Positions 1 to 5,775 of a stretch of 10,850 nucleotides of DNA are shown in pieces. The notes under the pieces were generated by a model. It was given only the letters and a program-made list of their open reading frames with translations. It did not search any database and was not told where the DNA came from. The stretch is from a bacterium. GTDB taxonomy: Bacteria; Spirochaetota; Spirochaetia; JABEVK01. A program made the position numbers and the translations under genes. The first letter of the stretch is position 1; each line of letters opens with the position of its first letter. The stretch is from NCBI GenBank assembly GCA_021782055.1, contig JAJXVP010000076.1, forward strand, positions 1-10,850, written 5' to 3'.

Positions 1-697
1 GGAGCCAAAAATGGAGCGGCACGAGCCCTGCTTTGACACCAAAACCGAGAACCCCCAGTGTCAGCAGAGTGGCCATCGTCGCCGGTTCTAAAGTCGTGGT
101 CAGGGTTAAAAGAAAACTCCCCGTTGCGGCTTTCCAGAGGGAAAACAGCAAAAACAGGGCCAGAGTCCCCGCATGCGTTGCTGTCAGGTAGACCCAGCCG
201 GAGCGCCGGGTTTCGGGGTGCTGGTGTTCGGCGGTGGCGGCAAAAAAGGCTGCTAAGGCCATAACTTCCCAGAATAACAGAAAGGATAGTCCGTCGCGTG
301 CCAGGGTAACCAGGGCCATGCCAGCGGCAAGAACGCCAAACGAAACCTGAAGTTGTTGTTCCGAGGCCCGCGAGGGGGTAAACGGGCCGTGTCCGACCGC
401 CCACAGCCCAGCGACCGGGGTGATGGTAAAGATCAGGACAAGAAAGGGGGCACTCAGGGCATCGATACCCAGAGTGAACACTGGCGACCCGGGAAGTTGC
501 CAACTTAGCAGTTGTGCTGGGTGACCCAGACTCACCAGTGTACCGACTAAGGCGATAGCGGCTCCGAAGAGTGCTGTTGCCGCCGTGAGCGTAGCGGCTC
601 GACGCGGGGCTAGGGGAAGAAAGCCGGCAAAGCCACTGAGGGCGGTAAGGGCGACTCCCCCAAGAACTAGGGTGATCGAAGACGAGTAAAGGTTCAT
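1..697 (-). CDS. Second HyfB/NuoL-family proton-translocating membrane subunit, cut by left edge
   Basis: The reading frame is open from an ATG at 697 to the window edge (232 complete codons visible); the C-terminal half lies outside. The protein is strongly hydrophobic with repeated membrane segments. It shows the hallmarks of the NuoL/M/N-Mrp antiporter-like family: a membrane glutamate (E144 in LLFWEVMALAAFF) and the segment GFGVKAGLVPLHFWL with K222 and H229. These residues are known in the family as proton-channel residues. It aligns well with the complete neighbour upstream: both have (F/G)WE(L/V)MAL, an A/T-rich ATH segment, LWK followed by GSFLL, and KAGLVPLH.WL, so the two are tandem paralogues. 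Its ATG overlaps the upstream gene's TGA (ATGA), implying translational coupling. It should act in the cytoplasmic membrane as part of a hydrogenase-4/Ech-like or related complex. Exact subunit identity (HyfB, HyfD or HyfF class) cannot be fixed from this fragment. Confidence 0.88.
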   Translation of the reverse strand, partial: MNLYSSSITLVLGGVALTALSGFAGFLPLAPRRAATLTAATALFGAAIALVGTLVSLGHPAQLLSWQLPGSPVFTLGIDALSAPFLVLIFTITPVAGLWAVGHGPFTPSRASEQQLQVSFGVLAAGMALVTLARDGLSFLLFWEVMALAAFFAATAEHQHPETRRSGWVYLTATHAGTLALFLLFSLWKAATGSFLLTLTTTLEPATMATLLTLGVLGFGVKAGLVPLHFWL

Positions 698-2580
698 GGT
701 TGATTCCCTTTCAACAGGGTGGCAAGCGACGCCCAAGGTAGCTGAGTCGCTAAAAAAATCAAAGCGGCGAGAAAGACATACAGAACGTATTGCTGGGCGA
801 GTCCCTGAGGTAAACGGCGCAAGACGACAAAAAAGCGTGGTAGGCGAAAGGGGCGTCGTGGTGGTCGGCGTAAAAGCCAACGCCACTGCTGGCGCAACGG
901 TCGGCTCAACGATGACGCCGTGTACTGCATCCGTGCCGAAGGTTGCGCGTACCCACAGTCCCAGGTTAAGGCGCGGGGACTGCGGCTAAACACCTTGAGC
1001 GACACAGCGGCCACCAACAGAAGGAGCCCTAAAATCCCCGTGAAAAGACTCAGGGTGTTCAACGGAACGGCCCCCGATAGCGGCCGAGCTAAACCTGGTG
1101 CCAAAAGTGCGGTTACGGGGTCCAAAAGAGGGGCGCTCACCCACGGAAAAAGACCCAAGAACGCGCATAGGCCCCCCAGGACAAATAACGACGTGGTCAT
1201 GAGGGGGTTCTCGCCAGCCTCGAAACTTGAGGATGTTCGGGGCAAACCCAAAAACATTGAGCCGGTTACTTTGACAAAACACGCCAAGGCCAGAGCGCCC
1301 ATCATCGACAATGCGGTGACAGTTAATAGGGTTGCTAAACTGAGGGCGCCTGGTCCCGAAAGTGCTGAAAGCGAGCCCATGACAATCAGCCATTCGCTGA
1401 CAAAGCCATTGAGGGGCGGTAGCCCCGTGATTGCCGCCGCACCGAGAAAGAACAACCCGGCTGTGAGGGGGAGTTTGGTTAATAAGCCGCCCAGAGCATC
1501 CAGGTGTCGACTACCGGCGGCTTTGACCGCCGTGCCTGCTCCTAAAAAGAGGAGTGACTTGAACAGGGCGTGGTTCAGGACATGCAATAGCGCCCCCGCA
1601 AGACCCAGGGTGTACCAAAGGGGTTGATGAAAAGTCTTTCCCAATAGGGCCAAGCCCAGACCAAGGGCGATGATACCGATATTTTCGACACTATGGTACG
1701 CCAAAAGGCGTTTGATATCGTGCTGAGCGAGAGCTTTGACGACCCCAAAGATACCGCTCACCGCGCCCACCGTTAAAAGAATAGCTCCCCAAAGTGCCGG
1801 GGGGTGGGGGATTAAAAACAGTATACGGATCAAACCGTAGATGCCCATTTTAATCAGTATGCCAGAAAGAAGCGCCGAAACCGGCGTTGGGGCCCCGGCG
1901 TGGGCCGAGGGAAGCCACACGTGCAGGGGAACCAGGCCCGCTTTGAGGCCAAAGGACAAAAGAGCGATCAAAAAAAACAGGGTCAGACCCGCGCCCGAGA
2001 CTGGGGTGCTCAACGGTATCAGCAGAAAACTTCCCGAAAAGTTCTTCCACAACAAAAATAAGAAAATCAGACCAAGGGTACTCAGGTGGGTGGCTACGAG
2101 GTAGAACCAGCCAGCCTTACGGGCTTCGGGGGTGGTGTCGGGCGAATTGATAAGAAAGAAGCCCGACAAGGCCATCAGTTCCCAGCCTACCAAAAAAACT
2201 AGAGCGTGCCGGGCGGCAAGTAACAGCGACATTCCGGCAATCGCCAACCCCCAAAAGACACTAAGTGAAACTTCGCCCTTATGTGAAGGCTGATTGGCAT
2301 AATACCCTTGGGCGTAGAAAAGGCCCCAGAACCCCATCACATAGACAGGGATCAAGAAAAAGGCGGTTAACGGGTCAAGGTGCAGAAGGTTTGCCGCAAG
2401 TTGGGGAGCCTTTTGGGTCAAAGGAAGTGTCTGACCTAGCAGGCTCGTCACGGCTAAACCTAAGCCCACCGCTCCCGCCGCGCCCAACAAAATCAACTGG
2501 GGGACAAAACGACTTCGGCGAAAAACCAAGCGCGGCAGACCCGAGAGGCCTGCTAGCACGGTGACCGCGAGAAAAATCAT
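694..2580 (-). CDS. hyfB: Hydrogenase-4 component B-like proton-translocating subunit (HyfB family)
   Basis: A 628-residue polytopic membrane protein, close to the usual HyfB length (about 670 in E. coli). The family core is visible: E134 in VGWELMALSG; SFGLKAGLVPLHVWLPSAH with K213, H220 and H227; K244 in a following helix; HDIKRLLAYHSVEN at 287-300; LNHALFKSLL with H337 and K341; and E396 in NGFVSEW. The C-terminal segment with TWDCGY and RMQYTASS is typical of HyfB and formate-hydrogenlyase subunit 3 rather than of complex I NuoL. Such proteins move protons or Na+ across the membrane, driven by an attached hydrogenase or ferredoxin-oxidising module. No catalytic subunit is present in the window, so the redox partner is unknown; it may be encoded beyond the left edge. 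Start ATG at 2580 overlaps the stop of the upstream regulator gene and its own stop overlaps the next start, both as ATGA. Confidence 0.9.
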   Translation of the reverse strand: MIFLAVTVLAGLSGLPRLVFRRSRFVPQLILLGAAGAVGLGLAVTSLLGQTLPLTQKAPQLAANLLHLDPLTAFFLIPVYVMGFWGLFYAQGYYANQPSHKGEVSLSVFWGLAIAGMSLLLAARHALVFLVGWELMALSGFFLINSPDTTPEARKAGWFYLVATHLSTLGLIFLFLLWKNFSGSFLLIPLSTPVSGAGLTLFFLIALLSFGLKAGLVPLHVWLPSAHAGAPTPVSALLSGILIKMGIYGLIRILFLIPHPPALWGAILLTVGAVSGIFGVVKALAQHDIKRLLAYHSVENIGIIALGLGLALLGKTFHQPLWYTLGLAGALLHVLNHALFKSLLFLGAGTAVKAAGSRHLDALGGLLTKLPLTAGLFFLGAAAITGLPPLNGFVSEWLIVMGSLSALSGPGALSLATLLTVTALSMMGALALACFVKVTGSMFLGLPRTSSSFEAGENPLMTTSLFVLGGLCAFLGLFPWVSAPLLDPVTALLAPGLARPLSGAVPLNTLSLFTGILGLLLLVAAVSLKVFSRSPRALTWDCGYAQPSARMQYTASSLSRPLRQQWRWLLRRPPRRPFRLPRFFVVLRRLPQGLAQQYVLYVFLAALIFLATQLPWASLATLLKGNQP

Positions 2581-3287
2581 ACGTCAGACCGTTGATCAGA
2601 GGGTTTATTAGCCCGTTGCGGAATAGCTTTTTCGCACGCTTCAATACGGCTAAACAACGTTTCGCGCGTCGCTCGTTCCCGCAGAGCCTGGCGTAGGCCC
2701 TCGTCTCTAAGGGCAAAACCGAGCCGCGACAAAAGGTGAAGGTGGGCGCGGACGCTGGGACTGATGATGGCAAACATCGTATCGACAGGTTTGCCATCGA
2801 TGGCACCAAAATCGATGGGGTGCTCTAAGAAACACAAGGTAACCGTTGGTTTTTGAATATGCAAAATGACGGGGTTGCGAACGTGAGGAATGGCAATGCC
2901 GTCACCGATACCAGTTGAGCCCAGCGATTCCCGAGCCAGAAAGACCTCGTAAAGGTATTGCCGGTCCACTTCGTCAGGCAAGTTTAAAACATCGGTGATG
3001 GATTTTAGCACCGACGGCCCATCGCCGCCCTCGAGACGGTAAACGACACCCCCGGCCTTGAGAGCTTCGGTCAAAGAGGGCAGGAGCGCGGCGTCGCTCG
3101 ACTCGGCGAAGATTTCGGGGGAAACTTTCATTCGCTGGCTGGTGGCCCATTCAAGAATCTCGGCTCGGTTGAACCGCACCTGCTCGTTGATGCGGTAAAA
3201 CGGAATGGAACCTTTTTGGATCCATCGGTAAATCGTTTTTTCAGAAACGTTCAAAATGGACGCGACGTCTTTGACAAACAACTGCAT
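2577..3287 (-). CDS. Excisionase/MerR-type HTH fused to a PTS EIIA (fructose/Ntr-type) domain
   Basis: Two domains are visible. Numbering is from an upstream ATG at 3335. Residues 17-66 form an excisionase-like winged HTH (VKDVASILNVSEKTIYRWIQ, then a basic RFNRAEILEW wing and helix). Residues about 85-235 form an EIIA domain of the PtsN/fructose class, with the phosphorylatable histidine in GIGDGIAIPHVR (H151). The expected role is a phosphorylation-controlled DNA-binding regulator; spirochaetes are known to keep PtsN, HPr and HPr kinase without sugar permeases. I prefer the ATG at 3287 because the HTH begins right there and an AGGA lies 13 nt upstream, although that spacing is long. The ATG at 3335 has no ribosome-binding site and would add 16 residues without domain content. 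The gene is translationally coupled (ATGA) to the hyfB-like gene, so it probably controls, or is controlled with, the membrane complex. Confidence 0.88.
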   Translation of the reverse strand: MQLFVKDVASILNVSEKTIYRWIQKGSIPFYRINEQVRFNRAEILEWATSQRMKVSPEIFAESSDAALLPSLTEALKAGGVVYRLEGGDGPSVLKSITDVLNLPDEVDRQYLYEVFLARESLGSTGIGDGIAIPHVRNPVILHIQKPTVTLCFLEHPIDFGAIDGKPVDTMFAIISPSVRAHLHLLSRLGFALRDEGLRQALRERATRETLFSRIEACEKAIPQRANKPSDQRSDV

Positions 3288-3330
3288 AGGGAAAGTATTT
3301 TCCTGATGTCCAAAAATGTCAATCGAAAAG

Positions 3331-3340
3331 GACATATGTC
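3331..3340. promoter_or_regulatory. 10-bp palindrome upstream of the HTH-EIIA gene
   Basis: GACATATGTC is a perfect palindrome about 45 bp upstream of the preferred start of the HTH-EIIA gene, in the short gap to the divergent DUF2442 gene. It could be an operator for the HTH protein itself. A 10-bp palindrome can occur by chance, so confidence is low. Confidence 0.2.
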
Positions 3341-3387
3341 TAGACAGGTGTAGGGATGAGAAAAGGGGGGCACGTTAGCAAGGTTGG

Positions 3388-3417
3388 TTGAAAATTGAGT
3401 TGAGGGTGGCTTATGCT
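3388..3417 (+). promoter_or_regulatory. Sigma-70-type promoter for the DUF2442 gene
   Basis: TTGAAA (3388-3393, 5/6 match to the -35 consensus) is followed after 18 bp by TATGCT (3412-3417, 4/6 match to the -10). Transcription would begin near 3424, giving a leader of about 43 nt before the ATG at 3467. An in-frame ATG at 3413 lies inside this -10, which argues against it as the gene start. A nine-base direct repeat TGCTTAACT (3414-3422 and 3431-3439, period 17) straddles the expected start site. Confidence 0.4.
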
Positions 3418-3466
3418 TAACTGTGGATTGTGCTTAACTAAGGCCAGAGCTAAAGGAGTATTGGGA

Positions 3467-3724
3467 ATGCCTACATCAGATAAAGACTCTGTGGCGGTCA
3501 AAGCATGGTTCACTGAAAAGGATTTTTGGGTCCAGCTCGACGACGGACGCCAAATTGGCGTACCTTTGACCTTTTACCCACGTCTTCTGGAGGCTTCGCC
3601 GGATCAACGAAGGTTCTTCGAAATATCTGGCGGGGGGCGAGGCATCCACTGGGCGGAGCTTGACGAGGACCTTTCCGTTCAGGGTCTTGTTTTAGGATTT
3701 CGTGATCGTACCGCCTCAACCTGA
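3467..3724 (+). CDS. DUF2442 domain protein, 85 aa
   Basis: The product matches the DUF2442 family over nearly its full length. Residues 15-40 read FTEKDFWVQLDDGRQIGVPL followed by FYPRLL, and residues 55-73 hold GGGRGIHWAELDEDLSVQGL, the family signature. The start at 3467 is chosen because AAGGAG (3453-3458) sits 8 nt upstream; the ATG at 3413 has no ribosome-binding site and lies in a likely promoter. DUF2442 proteins are often encoded next to a DUF4160 protein, and the pair is suspected to be a toxin-antitoxin system. No DUF4160 partner is present on either side here, so this is a solitary copy with no known biochemical role. The last codons and stop run into a 22-bp tandem repeat. Confidence 0.88.
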   Translation: MPTSDKDSVAVKAWFTEKDFWVQLDDGRQIGVPLTFYPRLLEASPDQRRFFEISGGGRGIHWAELDEDLSVQGLVLGFRDRTAST

Positions 3725-3787
3725 GTTTGTGTCACAAAACGGTTGAGTTTGTGATTAAAAACAGATGAGTTTGTGATTACATCACGA
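3722..3787. repeat. Three tandem copies of a 22-bp unit beginning TGAGTTTGTG
   Basis: TGAGTTTGTG occurs at 3722-3731, 3744-3753 and 3766-3775, an exact 22-bp period (about two helical turns). Copies 2 and 3 also share the next ATTA. Two small inverted repeats lie inside: TTTGTG-T-CACAAA (3726-3738) and GTGAT-TAC-ATCAC (3773-3785). The array begins on the DUF2442 stop codon and fills the convergent gap before the DsbA-like gene. It has the layout of protein-binding iterons, but a recent tandem duplication is equally possible. The inverted repeats are not followed by a T-run, so they are not obvious terminators. Confidence 0.7.
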
Positions 3788-3853
3788 CGCAAAATAGACG
3801 TAAATCCGCTGAGATGTAACCTCAAAGTTTTCTAGCTACAACCAACAAACCGC

Positions 3854-4444
3854 CTACGACGAGATCTGCGCTATTGCCTTACGAAAGGCTTCTATTCCCT
3901 GTGCCCCCACGATGCCGACTTTATCGTCGAGTACATAGGTGGGAACTCCCGTCACACCAAGCTCACGCGCTTCGCGGAGCGAATCTTCAAATCGGGTGCG
4001 GAACTCTCCTGCTTCGACGGTTTTTTCCATCTCATCCGGGTCCAGCCCGACTTCGACGGCTACCGCTCTGAGTACCTCCCAACGTCCAATATCCTTACCC
4101 TGCCCAAAGTATTGGTCAAAGACGGCACGGTGAAATTCTTCACCCCGGCCCTTGTCGACGGCATACTCGGTGGCCTCGTGTGCCCTTTGCGTGTTTGGCA
4201 TAAAGAAGTTCTGAACAAAAGGAAGCCCTGCCGCTTTGGCCCGTGCCGGAAGCGGGTTGTGCAAGGCGAGCCTTGCTTGGATTTCTTTGGGAAGAGCCAT
4301 CCCCTCGGGTGGCGTATCGGGCCGCAAAAAGAAGGGTTTCCAGCGAACCTCCAACGGGCGTTCTGCGCGGAGTTCGTTAATCACGGCTTGGCCCACATAG
4401 CACCAGGGGCAGACATAATCGGAATACACGACAAGACGAGTCAT
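3854..4444 (-). CDS. DsbA/FrnE-family thiol oxidoreductase
   Basis: A 196-residue protein with the thioredoxin-fold DsbA layout. A beta strand leads into the redox motif C12-P-W-C15 (YSDYVCPWCYVGQ), a helical insertion domain follows, and the C-terminal thioredoxin part has the cis-proline loop GVTGVPTY (P168). This fits the FrnE/2-hydroxychromene-2-carboxylate isomerase-like branch, usual length about 200-220. No signal peptide is present, so it should work in the cytoplasm in thiol-disulfide exchange or, less likely, as a glutathione-dependent isomerase; the CxxC favours redox activity. The ATG at 4444 begins directly at the domain, but the ribosome-binding site upstream is weak. The gene stands alone on the minus strand, converging with DUF2442 and divergent from the small peptide gene. 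Confidence 0.9.
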   Translation of the reverse strand: MTRLVVYSDYVCPWCYVGQAVINELRAERPLEVRWKPFFLRPDTPPEGMALPKEIQARLALHNPLPARAKAAGLPFVQNFFMPNTQRAHEATEYAVDKGRGEEFHRAVFDQYFGQGKDIGRWEVLRAVAVEVGLDPDEMEKTVEAGEFRTRFEDSLREARELGVTGVPTYVLDDKVGIVGAQGIEAFRKAIAQISS

Positions 4445-4580
4445 AGTGACTCAAAGATAGAAACAAACCAGCTGTGCGGGCAAGCGAGACTCGCCGGCTC
4501 TTCTTTAAACGGTTCCGACTGCACTTGGCTGGTGGTAGTAAATAGAATAGAGATAATCACAACCAAATGGAAATATTTTT

Positions 4581-4623
4581 AAAAAAAAGGTGCCAAATCA
4601 TGATTTGGGACGACTTTTTTTTT
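4581..4623. promoter_or_regulatory. 16-bp perfect palindrome flanked by A8 and T9 tracts
   Basis: CCAAATCATGATTTGG (4593-4608) is a perfect palindrome that can fold as a 6-bp stem with a CATG loop. It is bracketed by A8 (4581-4588) and T9 (4615-4623), which can extend the hairpin. It lies between the divergent DsbA-like gene and the small peptide gene, about 70 bp upstream of the latter. In RNA of either strand it would look like an intrinsic terminator; in DNA it would be a good operator. Because no gene reads into it from the left on the plus strand, an attenuator or operator for the peptide-lipoprotein unit is more likely than an ordinary gene terminator. A weak candidate promoter, TTGTAG-17-CATAAG (4626-4654), follows it. 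The rest of the gap 4445-4675 shows nothing else. Confidence 0.5.
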
Positions 4624-4661
4624 CTTTGTAGTAAAGTCTTTTCCGGAACATAAGGCGTTCT

Positions 4662-4667
4662 AGGAGG
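4662..4667 (+). promoter_or_regulatory. Perfect Shine-Dalgarno AGGAGG that fixes the TTG start of the small peptide gene
   Basis: AGGAGG is followed by 8 nt (ATAAAGCA) and then TTG at 4676. The only downstream in-frame ATG (4691) is 23 nt away, too far to be served by this site. This is the strongest ribosome-binding site I see in the window. Confidence 0.75.
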
Positions 4668-4675
4668 ATAAAGCA

Positions 4676-4789
4676 TTGATAACCTTACCGATGGCATCAG
4701 CAGAAGCAAAATACCAAACCCCCGAGCTCGTTGAGTTGGGACAGGTCACGGAGTTAACCAACTATACCGTCAGCGTGACGGCGCAGTGA
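4676..4789 (+). CDS. Small peptide with a lasso-peptide-type leader motif, 37 aa
   Basis: A 37-codon frame starts with TTG 8 nt after a perfect AGGAGG and stops at 4787-4789. Residues 13-28 read YQTPELVELGQVTELT, which fits the lasso-peptide leader signature YxxPxLxxxGxxxxxT (Y13, P16, L18, G22, T28). In that family these residues are bound by the RiPP recognition element (B1 protein) and the threonine is next to last in the leader. The remaining tail is only YTVSVTAQ: 8 residues, no Asp or Glu to close a lasso ring, no Cys. It is therefore not a normal lasso precursor, and no B1, protease, cyclase or transporter gene lies in the window. The stop is 8 nt before the likely lipoprotein start, so the two are probably translated together. 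It may be an orphan or divergent RiPP precursor, a remnant, or a short leader peptide that controls the downstream gene. Confidence 0.65.
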   Translation: MITLPMASAEAKYQTPELVELGQVTELTNYTVSVTAQ

Positions 4790-4797
4790 GGATGAGA

Positions 4798-5775
4798 ATG
4801 AAAATGATGAAAGGACTTAGCTTAACCGTAGTCGGAGTAGCTTTGGCAGTCTTGGCGGGGTGTTCAAACCCTACCCAGGCTTCCGTGAGTGCAAATACTT
4901 TAACTAGCGGCGTTGCAGGAAGTAGCGGAGTTGCCACCGTCTCGGTGACGGCTAGTACGGCGGCTGGGGCAAGCCGAGGTCTGAATAGTAATGGCAACGT
5001 GACGAAGGTATTGATTGTGGCGATTCAAAATGGCACCAGCGAAGGAAGCGGAACGCTGACGCCGAATGGAACGGCCTGGATGGGGAGCTTTGCGGTCAAT
5101 GCCACCGGAGCAACAGACTTTTGGGCGTATGGGTATGATGCGAGCAATGTGGTGGTGTGGAGTGGCTTAACGTCGGGGTTTACGGTTAACTCCACGGGGA
5201 CAAATTCTGTGAGTATCCCAATGAGTCAGCTGGCTAATGAGACCTCGGCCTATATCGGCACACTGGTTCCGGTAGCGGGGGGAACGTTCACCCTGCAGTC
5301 GGGGGGGCCGAATATGACCGAGAGTACGTTTCATATGAGTGCTAACCTGATAACCCGAGCCCAGTTTTTAGCGGTGATGGGGACTGACCCAAGCACTACT
5401 GCTGTTTCCACAGGTACCTCTGACCCTGTGCAGATGGTAAATTGGTACACAGCGATAGCCTTTTGCAATAAGCTGAGTTTGCTGGAAGGGTTAACGCCTG
5501 TGTATTCCGTGTCGAGCGTGTCGAATTGGTCAACGTTGGCTTATTCAAGTATCCCGACTGCTGATGATACAAACTGGGATGGGGCGACAGTTAGTTCGAC
5601 CGCCAATGGTTACCGGTTACCGACCGAGATGCAATATATGTGGGCGGCAATGGGTGGAATGAGCGATAGTCTGAGCAGTGACCTTGTTGGTGGTGTTAAT
5701 ACGGCAGGCTACAACAAGGGGTATGCGGGAAGTACCGAGGCTGGAGGTGCCCAAGCAATTATGGCTGGTATATGA
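4798..5775 (+). CDS. SUMF1/C-type-lectin-fold lipoprotein, N-terminal part before a frameshift
   Basis: The start at 4798 is chosen because GAGG (4788-4791) lies 6 nt upstream; ATGs at 4792, 4804 and 4807 and a GTG at 4786 are alternatives. A lipoprotein signal peptide follows: basic MKMMKG, a hydrophobic run, then lipobox LAGC (lipidated cysteine at residue 22). Next comes a Ser/Thr/Gly/Ala-rich beta-like region of about 125 residues, then the start of an SUMF1 (formylglycine-generating-enzyme-like) domain: LVPVAGGTFTLQ, an Asn/Thr-rich strand, ITRAQFLAVMGTDPS, PVQMVNWYTAIAFCNKLS and NGYRLPTEMQYMWAAMGG. The frame then ends early at 5773-5775, while the rest of the domain continues one frame over. 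The product is expected at the cell surface or in the periplasm as a binding protein rather than an enzyme. As it stands it would lack the C-terminal third of the fold. Confidence 0.75.
   Translation: MKMMKGLSLTVVGVALAVLAGCSNPTQASVSANTLTSGVAGSSGVATVSVTASTAAGASRGLNSNGNVTKVLIVAIQNGTSEGSGTLTPNGTAWMGSFAVNATGATDFWAYGYDASNVVVWSGLTSGFTVNSTGTNSVSIPMSQLANETSAYIGTLVPVAGGTFTLQSGGPNMTESTFHMSANLITRAQFLAVMGTDPSTTAVSTGTSDPVQMVNWYTAIAFCNKLSLLEGLTPVYSVSSVSNWSTLAYSSIPTADDTNWDGATVSSTANGYRLPTEMQYMWAAMGGMSDSLSSDLVGGVNTAGYNKGYAGSTEAGGAQAIMAGI
5752..5775 (+). other. Apparent one-base deletion splitting the lipoprotein gene
   Basis: Frame 1 reads CAA GCA ATT ATG GCT GGT ATA TGA. Adding one A (CAA GCA AAT TAT GGC TGG TAT) restores Q-A-N-Y-G-W-Y and continues directly into the downstream SUMF1 half, which has exactly the missing motifs. 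No classical X-XXY-YYZ slippery site is visible, so a deletion or a sequencing error in the short A-run is likelier than programmed frameshifting. The accidental junction is an ATGA overlap (5772-5775). Confidence 0.75.

Noticed and set aside
920..1627. Long plus-strand frame opposite the hyfB-like gene
   Set aside because: Arg/Pro-rich low-quality translation antisense to a clear membrane-protein gene; a shadow frame.
3288..3466. A DUF4160 toxin partner for DUF2442
   Set aside because: Only about 180 bp is available and the frames there are short; a frame at about 3356 stops after roughly 13 codons.
4567..4653. A 28-codon plus-strand frame over the palindrome (starting MEIFLKKRCQ)
   Set aside because: No ribosome-binding site, composition set by the A and T tracts, and no family resemblance.
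4676..4789. A canonical lasso-peptide precursor
   Set aside because: Only 8 residues follow the leader Thr plus one, no Asp/Glu at ring positions 7-9, and no B, C or D genes in the window.
5752..5775. Programmed -1 frameshifting between the two lipoprotein frames
   Set aside because: No X-XXY-YYZ slippery heptamer in frame and no obvious downstream stimulatory hairpin; a one-base deletion explains the data more simply.
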